From NCBI GenBank assembly GCA_001770775.1, contig MESA01000006.1, forward strand, positions 38,245 to 102,244: DNA of 64,000 nt, in the 5' to 3' direction. The notes below the pieces were generated by a model. That model searched no databases. It had not been told where the DNA came from and saw only the letters and a program-made list of their open reading frames with translations. Positions 45,072-53,735 of this stretch are shown piece by piece. The first letter of the stretch is position 1, and the number at the start of each line of letters is the position of its first letter. Made by a program: the position numbers and the translations under genes. This DNA is from Burkholderiales bacterium RIFCSPHIGHO2_12_FULL_63_20. GTDB lineage: Bacteria > Pseudomonadota > Gammaproteobacteria > Burkholderiales > Burkholderiaceae_C.

Positions 45072-45884
45072 TCAGGCGGCCACGCGCTTGGGCAGGGTCT
45101 TGTAGTGAGTGGCGTACAAGGTGGCGCCCACAAAGGTGAGACCGCCCACCAGGTTGCCGATCACGGTGGGGATTTCGTTCCAGATCAGGTAATCCATGAT
45201 GGTGAAATTGCCACCCAGCATCAGGCCGGAGGGGAACAGGTACATGTTGACGATGGAGTGCTCAAAGCCCATGTAGAAGAAGACCAGGATGGGCATCCAC
45301 ATGCCGATGACTTTGCCTGATACGGAGGTGGACATCATGGCGGCAACCACGCCGGTGGAGACCATCCAGTTGCACATCACGCCACGGATGAACAGGGTCA
45401 GCATGCCGGAGGCGCCGTGTTCGGCATAGCCCAGGGTGCGCCCCTCACCGATGTGGCCGATTTTCTGACCGATGGCGTTGGGGGCCTCGCTGAAGCCAAA
45501 CGTGAAGATGATGGCCATGAAGAAGGCCACCGTGAGCGCACCAGCGAAGTTGCCGGTGAACACCAGGCCCCAGTTGCGCATCACACCTCCCCATGTGGCG
45601 CCCGGTCGCTTGTCGAACACGGCGAGCGGGGCCAGGGTGAAGACGCCGGTCAGCAAATCAAAACCCATGAGGTAGAGCATGCAAAAGCCCACAGGGAATA
45701 ACAGGGCGCCGAGCAGCGGGTTGCCGGTGTTGACACTGACTGACACGGCAAAAGCCGCTGCGAGTGACAGGATGGCACCCGCCATGAAGGCGCGAATGAG
45801 GGTGTCACGGGTGGACATGAGCAATTTGGATTCGCCAGCGTCGACCATCTTGGTCACGAACTCGGCAGGGGCAAGGTAGGCCAT
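45072..45884 (-). CDS. nirC: Formate/nitrite channel family protein
   Basis: 270 residues from ATG 45884, preceded by AAGGA; the longer open frame upstream lies in the leader. Six membrane helices and the pore motifs of the FNT family are visible: MDAxES-type VDAGESKLL near the N-terminus, GRTLGYAEHGASGM in the first re-entrant loop, and VFFYMGFEHSIVNMY with the central pore His. The nirBD context supports nitrite uptake (NirC) over formate. It has its own leader with a sigma-54-like promoter and a terminator hairpin (45905-46030). Confidence 0.85.
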   Translation of the reverse strand: MAYLAPAEFVTKMVDAGESKLLMSTRDTLIRAFMAGAILSLAAAFAVSVSVNTGNPLLGALLFPVGFCMLYLMGFDLLTGVFTLAPLAVFDKRPGATWGGVMRNWGLVFTGNFAGALTVAFFMAIIFTFGFSEAPNAIGQKIGHIGEGRTLGYAEHGASGMLTLFIRGVMCNWMVSTGVVAAMMSTSVSGKVIGMWMPILVFFYMGFEHSIVNMYLFPSGLMLGGNFTIMDYLIWNEIPTVIGNLVGGLTFVGATLYATHYKTLPKRVAA

Positions 45885-45904
45885 GGTGCGTCCTTGAAAC
45901 GGAG

Positions 45905-45971
45905 AAGACAAAAAGAAGACGGCGTCCGACACCACACCTGCCTCGGGCAGGTACAGGGTCAGGACGCCGTC
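45905..45971 (-). terminator. Terminator-like hairpin in the leader of the nitrite channel gene
   Basis: The outer arms at 45918-45927 and 45962-45971 pair perfectly over 10 bp. An inner 7-bp stem (45936-45942 with 45946-45952, TCG loop on the plus strand) sits inside. On the minus strand the outer stem is followed at once by CTTCTTTTTGTC. This is a Rho-independent terminator shape placed 21-87 bases before the ATG, as expected for attenuation. It would also stop read-through from nasR. Confidence 0.7.
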
Positions 45972-45982
45972 ATCCAGACAGG

Positions 45983-46000
45983 CAAGCCATCTTCAGCTTG
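45983..46000 (-). promoter_or_regulatory. Small hexaloop hairpin at the start of the channel-gene leader
   Basis: Six pairs (five Watson-Crick plus a closing U-G) hold a six-base loop GAAGAU. ANTAR proteins bind hairpins with hexaloops that have A at position 1 and G at position 4; here G4 is present but position 1 is G. It lies just downstream of the predicted transcription start and upstream of the terminator. Weak candidate NasR site. Confidence 0.3.
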
Positions 46001-46015
46001 ATGACTGTTGAGAAC

Positions 46016-46030
46016 GCAGGTTCTGTGCCA
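46016..46030 (-). promoter_or_regulatory. Sigma-54-like promoter of the nitrite channel gene
   Basis: TGGCAC-N5-CTGC on the minus strand, with GG and GC exactly 10 bases apart; only one base differs from the TGGCAC-N5-TTGC consensus. The predicted start near 46004 gives a leader of ~120 bases that includes the terminator hairpin at 45905-45971. Confidence 0.6.
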
Positions 46031-46083
46031 GCTTTTGTGTGGGGGCACCGCACCGCGAAGCCGCCAAGTTGGTGCGCAGCCGA

Positions 46084-47406
46084 TCAGTTTTGGTGCGTGT
46101 CGGTGCGAGGTCCGAAGACCAGTTCAGGCAGGGCCAGCGCGGCCTCGGCCACGTCCACCAGTTTGCGGTTGTGGTCCATCGAGGTCTTCTGCAAGGCACG
46201 GAAGGCCGCGTCTTCGGTCAGGCCCATGCGCGCCATCAGGGCCCCTTTGGCGCGTTCGATGAGTTTGCGTTCGTGCAGTGCGCGTCGTGCCGTCTCCAGC
46301 TCGGACTCCATGTTGGCCAGTCGGGCCGTTTGAGCCTGCAGCAGCTCTTCCAAAGAGGAGACCTTGGCGGCGTCAGGCGCGCTGGCGGCGGTGTCACTCA
46401 CGCTGTCTGATGTCGAGCCCAACACCGGCGCCGCATCAGGTTGCTCAGCGGTGCTGAAAAAGCGACTGACTGCGTGGGTGTGCGGCGGCGGGTTGTCACG
46501 CAGTTGCCTGAGCAGCCCCTCCGAGTCCCGCAGGTCCTGCTGGGTGGCGTCGAGCTGGGCGGCACAGGCTTGTCGCAGTCCTTCGACGAGTTCGACCTCA
46601 CACTGCCACAGCGCGGCAATGCGCACGCTGGCAGCCTCGAACCAGCTGTCGCTGAGGCGGGCGTCGAGCACGGTGCCGTGGCGGGCGGTGCACAAGGTGC
46701 GGCGCAGGCGCTCCAGCATGGCCACATTGGGCGTCAGCTGCTGCTGTTGCCACAGGGCTTGCAGGGCAGGCTGCGCAAACTCTTCAAACACTTTGAGGCT
46801 GTGCTCCTGGGCATCGATGAGTTTGACGATGCGCAGCTGCTGGGCCTCGCTACAAGCACCCGAGGCGAAGAGTGCGGCACCCACGGCACGTTCCTGGCCG
46901 GCAGCCTCCTTGCCCTGGATCAGGTGAACCAAGGCCACCAGTTGGCGTGAGATGCCCGGATGGGGCGCCGCATCGGCCAGTTGGTAGATCAGTTCGACCA
47001 GGCCGGCGATCACGCGGCTGTACGCGGCCACGGCCTCGTGTGCAGTCGGGATGCGCTGATCGATCTGCAGGCGCAGCGCGGCCAGAGCCTGCAGGTCCAG
47101 CAGCACCCAGGCCATCAGGGACAGCGTTCGAGCGGTGGCGCCTTGTGTGAGCAGGCCTTGCTCATGGAACAGGGTGAGCAAGCTGGCTTCAATGGGGCGA
47201 ACCGCCGCGAGCGCCGCCTGCCGCTCAGACTGAAACCGCTGCCCGGCTGAGGCGAGGTAAATGCTGGTGACACCGCGTTCGCGCTGCAAGGCGTCGATGA
47301 GCTGACCGACCACCCCGGCGAGCTCGACCCGCTCGACCAGATGCCGCACGGCATCGAGCTCCAGTTGTTTGGCACGCAGAACGAGGTGAGAGGCGGACAG
47401 GGTCAT
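46084..47406 (-). CDS. nasR: Nitrate/nitrite-sensing antiterminator (NIT + ANTAR), NasR type
   Basis: 440 residues. The N-terminal two thirds form a helical NIT sensor domain: LIDALQRERGVTSIYLAS near residue 37 is the signature segment, and the following all-alpha region binds nitrate or nitrite in known members. The C-terminal ANTAR RNA-binding domain covers about residues 360-425 (ELETARRALHERKLIERAKG, then ALMARMGLTEDAAFRAL) and contains the conserved AKG and A-F-x-x-L blocks. The protein is cytoplasmic and relieves transcription termination in target leaders. It sits between nirD and the channel gene, both likely in its regulon. Confidence 0.87.
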   Translation of the reverse strand: MTLSASHLVLRAKQLELDAVRHLVERVELAGVVGQLIDALQRERGVTSIYLASAGQRFQSERQAALAAVRPIEASLLTLFHEQGLLTQGATARTLSLMAWVLLDLQALAALRLQIDQRIPTAHEAVAAYSRVIAGLVELIYQLADAAPHPGISRQLVALVHLIQGKEAAGQERAVGAALFASGACSEAQQLRIVKLIDAQEHSLKVFEEFAQPALQALWQQQQLTPNVAMLERLRRTLCTARHGTVLDARLSDSWFEAASVRIAALWQCEVELVEGLRQACAAQLDATQQDLRDSEGLLRQLRDNPPPHTHAVSRFFSTAEQPDAAPVLGSTSDSVSDTAASAPDAAKVSSLEELLQAQTARLANMESELETARRALHERKLIERAKGALMARMGLTEDAAFRALQKTSMDHNRKLVDVAEAALALPELVFGPRTDTHQN

Positions 47407-47455
47407 GAGCGAGCAGAGGATTCACGGACACGAGAGCGGCAGGGGGACTCGGCGC

Positions 47456-47833
47456 TCAGACCAAGGCCACCCTCACCTGACCACCGTCGATGCTGACACG
47501 GTGCGCCTGCACCGAGTATGCGGGGGACTCCAGGCATTCGCCGCTGCTCAGATCGATATGCTGCTTGTACAACGGCGAGGCGACGACAATGCGCCCGCCC
47601 AGGCTGCCGATCAGGCCCCGTGACAGCACACTCGCGCCGGTTTTAGGGTCGACATTGTCAATGGCATAGAACTGGTTCTGCCCCACGCGGAACACGGCGA
47701 TGTGACGCCCTGCCACCAAGGCGCACACGCCGGTGTTGGGCACGATGTCGTCCACTGCGCACACGGGCGTCCATGGGTCCGATGTGGTCGAGGCGTCCGT
47801 GGCGGGCGGGAAACTCAAGATGGCTGCGTTCAT
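47456..47833 (-). CDS. nirD: Assimilatory nitrite reductase small subunit
   Basis: 125 residues from ATG 47833, preceded by GGAAGGAGA. The Rieske-like fold of NirD is seen in WTPVCAVDDIVPNTGVCALV, HIAVFRVGQNQFYAIDNVDP and GLIGSLGGRIVVASPLYKQHIDL. As in other NirD proteins, the cysteines and histidines that would bind a 2Fe-2S cluster in true Rieske proteins are missing. It partners NirB, encoded 25 bases upstream. nasR follows after 49 bases. Confidence 0.93.
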   Translation of the reverse strand: MNAAILSFPPATDASTTSDPWTPVCAVDDIVPNTGVCALVAGRHIAVFRVGQNQFYAIDNVDPKTGASVLSRGLIGSLGGRIVVASPLYKQHIDLSSGECLESPAYSVQAHRVSIDGGQVRVALV

Positions 47834-47858
47834 GTTCTTCTCCTTCCGGTGACGGGGC

Positions 47859-50393
47859 TCAGGCGGTGATCTCGTCGGTCTGCGTGGCCGTGGCGTGTTC
47901 TTCGGGGCGGGCCGGACGGATCTGGCCACGCTCCTTGACGAAGACAATGCGTTCGTCCTTGGCATCGCTGTTGACGAAGGAGCGGAAGCGCTTGCGCACC
48001 TCGGGGTTGGTGACCGCGGTCTTCCATTCGCACTGGTAGGTGTCGACCACGTTCTGCATCTGGGCCTCCAGCTCGGCCCCCAGGCCCAGGCTGTCGTTCA
48101 GGATCACGTCCTTGAGGTAGTCCAGGCCGCCTTCCAGGTTGTCACGCCAGGTGCTGGTGCGCTGCAGTCGGTCGGCGGTGCGCACGTAGAACATCAACAC
48201 ACGGTCGATCATGCGCACCAACTCGTTCTTGCTCAGATCGGACGCCAGCAGCTCGGCATGGCGCGGCTTCATGCCGCCGTTGCCGCACACGTAGAGGTTC
48301 CAGCCCTTCTCGGTGGCGATGACGCCGATGTCCTTGCCCTGCGCTTCGGCACATTCACGCGTGCAACCCGACACACCAAACTTGATCTTGTGCGGCGCAC
48401 GTAGGCCCTTGTAGCGGTTCTCCAGCTCCACGGCCAAGCCCACGCTGTCGCCCACGCCGTAGCGGCACCAGGTCGAGCCCACGCAGCTCTTGACCGTGCG
48501 CAGCGACTTGCCATAGGCATGGCCTGACTCAAAGCCTGCGGCGATCAACTCCTCCCAGATCAGGGGCAGCTGCTCCACGCGCGCGCCGAACATGTCGACC
48601 CGTGCCCCCCCGGTGACCTTGGTGTACAGACCGTACTTCTTGGCAATCTGGCCCACGGCGATGAGGCCGTCGGGCGTGACCTCGCCACCGGGCATGCGCG
48701 GTACGACCGAGTAGCTGCCGTCTTTCTGGATATTGCCCAGGAAGTAGTCGTTGCTGTCTTGCAGGCTGGCCAGGTCCTTCTTCAGGACAAAGTCGTTCCA
48801 GACCGACGCCAGGATGTTGGCAGCGGTGGGCTTGCAGATATCGCAGCCCAGGCCTTGGCCATGCTTGGCCAGCAGCTCGTCAAAGGTGTGGATGCTGCCC
48901 ACGCGGATCAGGTGATACAGCTCCTGGCGCGAGTAGGCGAAGTGCTCGCAGACGTGGTTGTTGACCGCCATGCCCCGCTTGCTCATCTCGGCCTTCATCA
49001 CCTGAGTGACGAGGGGCACGCAGCCGCCGCAGGTGGCACCCGCTTTGGTACAGGCTTTCAGGTCGGCGATGGTGGTGACGCCCTCCCCCACGGCGGCGCA
49101 AATCTGCCCCTTGCTGACGCTGTTGCACGAGCAGATCTGGGCCGTCTCGGGCAAGGCATCCACGCCCAGCCCGGGCTTGGCCTGACCATCGCTGGACGGC
49201 AGGATCAGGAACTCAGGCTTGTCAGGCAAAGCGATGCCGTTGAGGGCCATTTGCAGCAAGGTGCCGTATTCATCGGCGTTGCCGACCAGCACAGCGCCCA
49301 GCAGCTTCTTGCCGTCTTCGCTGACCACGATCTTTTTGTAGACCTGATGGATGTCGTCGTTGTAATGAAAGCTGCGGCTGTGCGGTGTCTTGCCATGGGC
49401 ATCGCCGATGCTGGCCACGTCCACACCCATCAGTTTGAGCTTGGTGCTCATGTCGGCACCGGTGAAAGCGGCCTGCGCATCGCCGGCAATGTGGCGTGCG
49501 GCCACGCGGGCCATGTCGTAGCCGGGGGCCACCAGGCCGAAACACTGTTCGTTCCAGGAAGCGCACTCCCCGATGGCGTAGACGTTGTGATCGCTGGTGC
49601 GGCAGTGATCGTCGATGACCACACCGCCGCGCGGGCCGATGGCCAGCACGCACTGGCGGGCCAGGTCATCACGCGGGCGGATGCCGGCCGAGAACACGAT
49701 CATGTCGGTCTCGTGGTAGCTGCCGTCTTCAAAGACCATGCGGTGGCGGTGCTCGGCTCCGTCCACAATTTTCACGGTGCTGCGGCTGGTGAGCACGTTC
49801 ACGCCAAGCGCCTCGATCTTGTGGCGCAGGATGCGCCCACCGCCTTCGTCCACCTGCACGGCCATCAGGCGCGGCGCGAACTCGACGACATGGGTTTGCA
49901 GGCCGAGGTCGCGCAGGGCCTTGGCGCATTCCAGGCCCAGCAAGCCGCCGCCCACCACCACGCCGGTGCGGGATTTGGCGCCCGCCACCTTCATGGCCTT
50001 CAGGTCTTCGATGGTGCGGTAGACAAAGCACTTGTCGCGGTCGCGCCCGGGGATGGGGGGAACGAAGGGGGTAGAGCCGGTGGCCAGCACCAGCTTGTCG
50101 TAAGGCAGCACCTCGCCATCGGCGGTGGTGACGGTGCGGTCGCGGCGCTCGATGGCCACGGCGCGAGCTGCCAGTCGCAGCGTGAAACCGGTGCGCTCGA
50201 AGAAGCCGGGCTCGACCACCGACAGGTCTTCGGCCGATTTGCCGGCGAAGAATTCAGACAGGTGCACCCGGTCATAGGCTGGGCGAGGCTCTTCGCACAA
50301 GACGGTGACTTCGGCGTTTTGCAGGCCCGCCTCATACAGGCTTTCCAGAAACTTGTGACCCACCATGCCATGGCCGACGACGACGATTTTCAT
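47859..50393 (-). CDS. nirB: Assimilatory NAD(P)H nitrite reductase large subunit
   Basis: 844 residues from ATG 50393, five bases after AGGAG; a GTG at 50399 is a poorer choice. It reduces nitrite to ammonium with NAD(P)H in the cytoplasm. Order of domains: FAD/NAD oxidoreductase (IVVVGHGMVGHKFLESL; VVVGGGLLGLECAKAL), BFD-like 2Fe-2S region with the cysteines of ICSCNSVSKGQICAAV and CTKAGATCGGCVP, then the siroheme/4Fe-4S domain with GSTWCRYGVGDS and FGVSGCTRECAEAQGKD. All cluster cysteines look present. It heads a nirB-nirD-nasR-channel-kinase run. Siroheme supply may link it to the chelatase at 61758. Confidence 0.95.
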   Translation of the reverse strand: MKIVVVGHGMVGHKFLESLYEAGLQNAEVTVLCEEPRPAYDRVHLSEFFAGKSAEDLSVVEPGFFERTGFTLRLAARAVAIERRDRTVTTADGEVLPYDKLVLATGSTPFVPPIPGRDRDKCFVYRTIEDLKAMKVAGAKSRTGVVVGGGLLGLECAKALRDLGLQTHVVEFAPRLMAVQVDEGGGRILRHKIEALGVNVLTSRSTVKIVDGAEHRHRMVFEDGSYHETDMIVFSAGIRPRDDLARQCVLAIGPRGGVVIDDHCRTSDHNVYAIGECASWNEQCFGLVAPGYDMARVAARHIAGDAQAAFTGADMSTKLKLMGVDVASIGDAHGKTPHSRSFHYNDDIHQVYKKIVVSEDGKKLLGAVLVGNADEYGTLLQMALNGIALPDKPEFLILPSSDGQAKPGLGVDALPETAQICSCNSVSKGQICAAVGEGVTTIADLKACTKAGATCGGCVPLVTQVMKAEMSKRGMAVNNHVCEHFAYSRQELYHLIRVGSIHTFDELLAKHGQGLGCDICKPTAANILASVWNDFVLKKDLASLQDSNDYFLGNIQKDGSYSVVPRMPGGEVTPDGLIAVGQIAKKYGLYTKVTGGARVDMFGARVEQLPLIWEELIAAGFESGHAYGKSLRTVKSCVGSTWCRYGVGDSVGLAVELENRYKGLRAPHKIKFGVSGCTRECAEAQGKDIGVIATEKGWNLYVCGNGGMKPRHAELLASDLSKNELVRMIDRVLMFYVRTADRLQRTSTWRDNLEGGLDYLKDVILNDSLGLGAELEAQMQNVVDTYQCEWKTAVTNPEVRKRFRSFVNSDAKDERIVFVKERGQIRPARPEEHATATQTDEITA

Positions 50394-50535
50394 ATGCACT
50401 CCTGCGAGACGTTAAAGGTGGTGTCACCGGGACAGGCGAGCGTGTACGCTCAAGCATGCCCAGGCCAGTACCAAGCAAATCAAGGGGAACGGACAGCCAA
50501 GCTGTCTGCATGGCTCCAGCGCATCAAACCGATGC

Positions 50536-50551
50536 CCGCCGTCGTTAGCGG
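50536..50551 (-). promoter_or_regulatory. Candidate ANTAR-type hexaloop hairpin in the nirB leader
   Basis: On the minus strand CCGCU and GGCGG pair (four GC/CG pairs and a closing U-G) around the hexaloop AACGAC, which has A at position 1 and G at position 4 as ANTAR proteins require. It lies about 45 bases after the predicted start. A second hexaloop, normally needed, was not found with confidence. Confidence 0.35.
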
Positions 50552-50604
50552 AAGCCATGTCCGTGCACTGAGGCGACACTACCTGCGGGCACGCTGTGGG
50601 GGCA

Positions 50605-50619
50605 GCAATATGCGTGCCA
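50605..50619 (-). promoter_or_regulatory. Sigma-54 promoter of nirB
   Basis: TGGCAC-GCATA-TTGC on the minus strand, a full match to the sigma-54 -24/-12 consensus. Transcription would start near 50594, giving a leader of ~200 bases before the nirB ATG. It fits nitrogen control of an assimilatory enzyme. Confidence 0.85.
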
Positions 50620-50710
50620 CCACGCCGTCGTGACATCAGCGGAGGAATGCGCCGTGAACCGGGGCGAGGTCCGGGTGTGCGCCGCCCCATCCTGGGTCAT
50701 CGCCGCCCAG

Positions 50711-50727
50711 CGCACGAAAGCGGTGCA
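50711..50727. promoter_or_regulatory. NtrC-like enhancer site upstream of nirB
   Basis: Read on the minus strand: TGCACC-N5-CGTGCG. The first half-site is perfect and the second keeps four of six bases of GGTGCA. The centre is about 125 bases upstream of the predicted nirB start, a normal distance for NtrC. It lies just before the leuE start codon. Confidence 0.55.
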
Positions 50728-50750
50728 CGCCGCGCCGTTTACCATGGCGC

Positions 50751-51404
50751 ATGGTCTACGGCATCACTGATCTCACCACCTTCGTCATTGGCACCATCGT
50801 CATCGTGCTCTTGCCCGGGCCGAACTCGCTCTATGTCATGACGGTCGCGTCACAACACGGTGTGGCAGCGGGCTACCGTGGGGCGCTGGGCATTTTCACG
50901 GGAGATCTGATCCTGATGACCCTGGCGGCCACGGGCGTCGCGTCTCTGTTTCAGTCACACCCGGCGCTGTTTGTGGGCTTGAAGTACGCAGGAGCGGCCT
51001 ACCTGGCGTTTCTGGGCTGGGGACTTTTACGAGCAGGCATCAAGCGGTGGCGCGACCCGGTCGGCAACGTCGATGCCCAGCCCCCGACCCCATCGGCATC
51101 CGGGCAGCCCTTCCGGGTGGCCTTGCTCATCAGCCTCATGAACCCGAAGGCCATCTTGTTCTTCGTCTCCTTCTTCATCCAGTTCGTGTCACCGGCCTAC
51201 CCTCATCCGTGGCTGTCATTCCTGGTCCTGGGCGTGATCGTTCAGGGGTGCAGCATGGTGTACCTGTCGACCCTGATCCTGGGCGGCAGTTATCTGGCTG
51301 CCGTCTTCCGTCGCCGTCGCAAGCTGGCCGCGTTGTGCACCGGCAGCGTGGGGGGCCTGTTCATCGGATTTGGCGCCAGATTGGCCGTGGCCGGCCTGGG
51401 CTGA
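50751..51404 (+). CDS. leuE: Amino-acid exporter, LysE/RhtB family, LeuE-like
   Basis: 217 residues, six membrane helices. The family signature IVIVLLPGPNSLYVM lies in helix 1, GIFTGDLILM follows, and the ISLMNPKAILFFVSFFIQFV block matches LeuE more closely than other RhtB proteins. It exports leucine or similar neutral amino acids. The ATG at 50751 has no strong ribosome-binding site. It is divergent from nirB and shares that regulatory region, but nothing shows that it is nitrogen-controlled. Its stop touches the terminator of the convergent NO reductase gene. Confidence 0.78.
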   Translation: MVYGITDLTTFVIGTIVIVLLPGPNSLYVMTVASQHGVAAGYRGALGIFTGDLILMTLAATGVASLFQSHPALFVGLKYAGAAYLAFLGWGLLRAGIKRWRDPVGNVDAQPPTPSASGQPFRVALLISLMNPKAILFFVSFFIQFVSPAYPHPWLSFLVLGVIVQGCSMVYLSTLILGGSYLAAVFRRRRKLAALCTGSVGGLFIGFGARLAVAGLG

Positions 51405-51450
51405 AAACAAAAACGCCCCCGGTCCGTGGGGCTTCCACCAACCGGGGGCG
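51404..51450 (-). terminator. Terminator of the NO reductase gene
   Basis: A perfect 10-bp stem (51414-51423 with 51441-51450, CGCCCCCGGT type) with a 17-base loop is followed on the minus strand by TTTTTGTTTT. It lies 33 bases beyond the NO reductase stop and directly at the end of leuE. Confidence 0.85.
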
Positions 51451-51482
51451 ATGACGCGGTCAGCGTCAGGTGATGCGGTGCA

Positions 51483-53735
51483 TCAGCGTTTCACAGCCAC
51501 AGAGGCTTGCGAGCCGAACACCCCCTTGACCACCTGCCACACCATGGCCAGGGCGCCGACGATGAACACCACGTCACCGAAGGTGCGCACCCAACGCAGG
51601 GTTTGCATGATCTCTTGTTGCATGAAGGCTTCGCTGCGGGCGTACCACAGGCCTTCGCTGACGCTGGCGTGGAACTGCAGGAAACCGATCGGGAGCAAGC
51701 TGGTCGCGATCATCAGAACCAGACCGATGTTCAACCACCAGAAAGCGGTCTTCATCAGGCCCTCGTCAAAGCGCAGGTTCGGACGAACATAGCGCAGCAC
51801 CAGCAAGGTGAAGCCCAAGGCGAGGAAGCCATAGACACCGAACAGGGCGGCGTGAGCGTGCACGGCTGTCGTGTTCAGCCCCTGGATGTAGTACAGCGCG
51901 ATGGGCGGGTTGATCATGAACCCGAAGACACCGGCACCCAGCATGTTCCAGAATGCCACAGCCACAAAGCACATCAGCGGCCACTTCACGCGCTCCATCC
52001 ACTCGGCACGCTTTTGCAAACGCCAGTGCTCCCACGCTTCGTGGCCGAGCACGATCAGCGGCACCACTTCCAGCGCACTGAAGGTGGCCCCCACCGCCAT
52101 GACGGGCGTGGTCGTACCAGAGAAGTACAGGTGGTGGAAGGTGCCGGGCACACCGCCCAGCATGAACAGCGAAGCCGAAGCCAGGCTGGCAACCGTGGCC
52201 ATGCGCTTGGACACCAGACCCATGCTGGAGAAGATGAAGGCCAGCGCCGTGGTGGCAAACACTTCGAAGAAGCCTTCCACCCAAAGGTGGACGACCCACC
52301 AGCGCCAGTACTCCATCACCGACAGGTGGGTGCGCTCGCCGTATGCGAAACCTGCACCGTAGAACAGGCCGATGGCGATCACCGAGGCAGACAACAAGGC
52401 CAGCAGATTCTTGTCGCCAGGCGCACGCAGGGCGGGCACGATCGCGCGCAGCATCAACGCCAGCCAGAAGGCGACACCCGCGAACTTGCCAATCTGCCAG
52501 AGTCGGCCAAGATCGACGTACTCATACCCTTGGTGACCCAGCCAGAAGTTCCACTCCGGCGGCATGATCTGCGCAATGGCGAGGTAGTTGCCGATGAAGG
52601 AGCCCACCACCACGACGACCAGCGCCCAGAACAGCACATCCACACCCAGTTTCTGGAACTTGGGATCCTTGCCGCCATTGATGATGGGCGCCAGGAACAA
52701 GCCCGCCGTCAGGAAGCCGGTGGCAATCCAGAACAAGGCGCTTTGGATGTGCCAGGTACGCAGCAAGGTGTAGGGGAACCACTGGGACAGCGGGATGCCG
52801 TAAAAGTCTTGCCCTTCTACCGTGTAATGCGCCGTGGCGCCACCCAACAGAACCTGGAACCCGAACAGAGCCACGACCAGGAACAGGTACTTGCCCAGGC
52901 CACGCTGCGAGTCGGTCAAACCCACCAGGCTGAGCGGATCACGCGCCGGTGCGACAGGTTCTTCTTCATCGTGGTCGCTCAGGAAAGCCCAGGCCCAGAC
53001 AAGGAAGCCGACCCCTGCGATGAGCAAGATCACGCTGACGACCGACCAGATGAGGTTCTCCGCCGTCGGCTTGTTGTCGATCAGCGGTTCGTGCGGCCAA
53101 TTGTTGGTGTAGGTTGAATCCAGACCCGGACGTTCGGTGGCAGCCACCCAGGAAGTCCAGAAAAAGAACTGCGTCAACTGCACGCGGCGAGCGGCATCCG
53201 GCAGGGTGCCCTCCTTCATGGCGTAGCTCTTGCGCGTGCTTTGCAGCGAAGGATCCGAGCCAAACAAGGCGTCGTAGTAAGCCGCCGTCTTCTGGACAGC
53301 GAGTTGACGACGTGGACTCAACACCAGAACATCGTTGACCACATTGTTGTTGCGGTACTCGGTCTTCAGGCGTTGACGCAGCATGGCCTGCTGGTCTTCC
53401 TTGAGCTGATCAAAAGCTTGACCGAACTCATCTTGCGCAGCCAGATCGAGCCAGGTGGTCAACTCACGATGCAGCCAGTCTGCGCTCCAGTCAGGTGCCT
53501 GGTAGGCGCCATGCCCCCAGATCGAGCCCAACTGCATGCCGCCCACGCTTTGCCAGGCGGTTTGGCCATCAAGGATGTCTTTCTCGGTGAACAACACCTT
53601 GCCATCGGCACTGGTCACCTGGTCGGGAATCGGGGGCGCCTCGCGGTACACCTCACGCCCGAACCAGCCAAGCAAGCAGAACGTGACGCCGAGAACCCCA
53701 ATCAGGGTCCACCAAAGCTTGCGATAGTTACCCAT
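51483..53735 (-). CDS. norZ: Quinol-dependent nitric oxide reductase, single subunit (qNor)
   Basis: 750 residues from ATG 53735 (MGNYRKLWWTLIG), eight bases after AAGGAGG. It reduces NO to N2O in the inner membrane using quinol. The N-terminal extension with GQTAWQSVGGMQLGSIWGHG resembles NorC but lacks a heme-c CXXCH motif, the mark of qNor. The NorB part has the heme/iron histidines in RTWHIQSALFW, HLWVEGFFEVF and TFHHLYFSG, the Glu of the non-heme site among them, and HAHAALFGVYG. About 14 membrane helices. Also called norB in some genomes. The promoter region is NorR/sigma-54 controlled; the gene is alone in its unit and probably serves NO detoxification. Confidence 0.93.
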   Translation of the reverse strand: MGNYRKLWWTLIGVLGVTFCLLGWFGREVYREAPPIPDQVTSADGKVLFTEKDILDGQTAWQSVGGMQLGSIWGHGAYQAPDWSADWLHRELTTWLDLAAQDEFGQAFDQLKEDQQAMLRQRLKTEYRNNNVVNDVLVLSPRRQLAVQKTAAYYDALFGSDPSLQSTRKSYAMKEGTLPDAARRVQLTQFFFWTSWVAATERPGLDSTYTNNWPHEPLIDNKPTAENLIWSVVSVILLIAGVGFLVWAWAFLSDHDEEEPVAPARDPLSLVGLTDSQRGLGKYLFLVVALFGFQVLLGGATAHYTVEGQDFYGIPLSQWFPYTLLRTWHIQSALFWIATGFLTAGLFLAPIINGGKDPKFQKLGVDVLFWALVVVVVGSFIGNYLAIAQIMPPEWNFWLGHQGYEYVDLGRLWQIGKFAGVAFWLALMLRAIVPALRAPGDKNLLALLSASVIAIGLFYGAGFAYGERTHLSVMEYWRWWVVHLWVEGFFEVFATTALAFIFSSMGLVSKRMATVASLASASLFMLGGVPGTFHHLYFSGTTTPVMAVGATFSALEVVPLIVLGHEAWEHWRLQKRAEWMERVKWPLMCFVAVAFWNMLGAGVFGFMINPPIALYYIQGLNTTAVHAHAALFGVYGFLALGFTLLVLRYVRPNLRFDEGLMKTAFWWLNIGLVLMIATSLLPIGFLQFHASVSEGLWYARSEAFMQQEIMQTLRWVRTFGDVVFIVGALAMVWQVVKGVFGSQASVAVKR

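Noticed and set aside
50492..50506. Strong 6-bp hairpin with a three-base loop in the nirB leader
   Set aside because: It looks like part of an attenuator, but the following bases on the minus strand are C-rich (CGTTCCCC) and not a T-run, so I do not call a terminator.
50424..50558. 44-codon frame in the nirB leader (MASANDGGHRFDALEPC...) with a hydrophobic segment
   Set aside because: There is no convincing ribosome-binding site and it overlaps the hairpins in the leader. Not enough to call it a gene.
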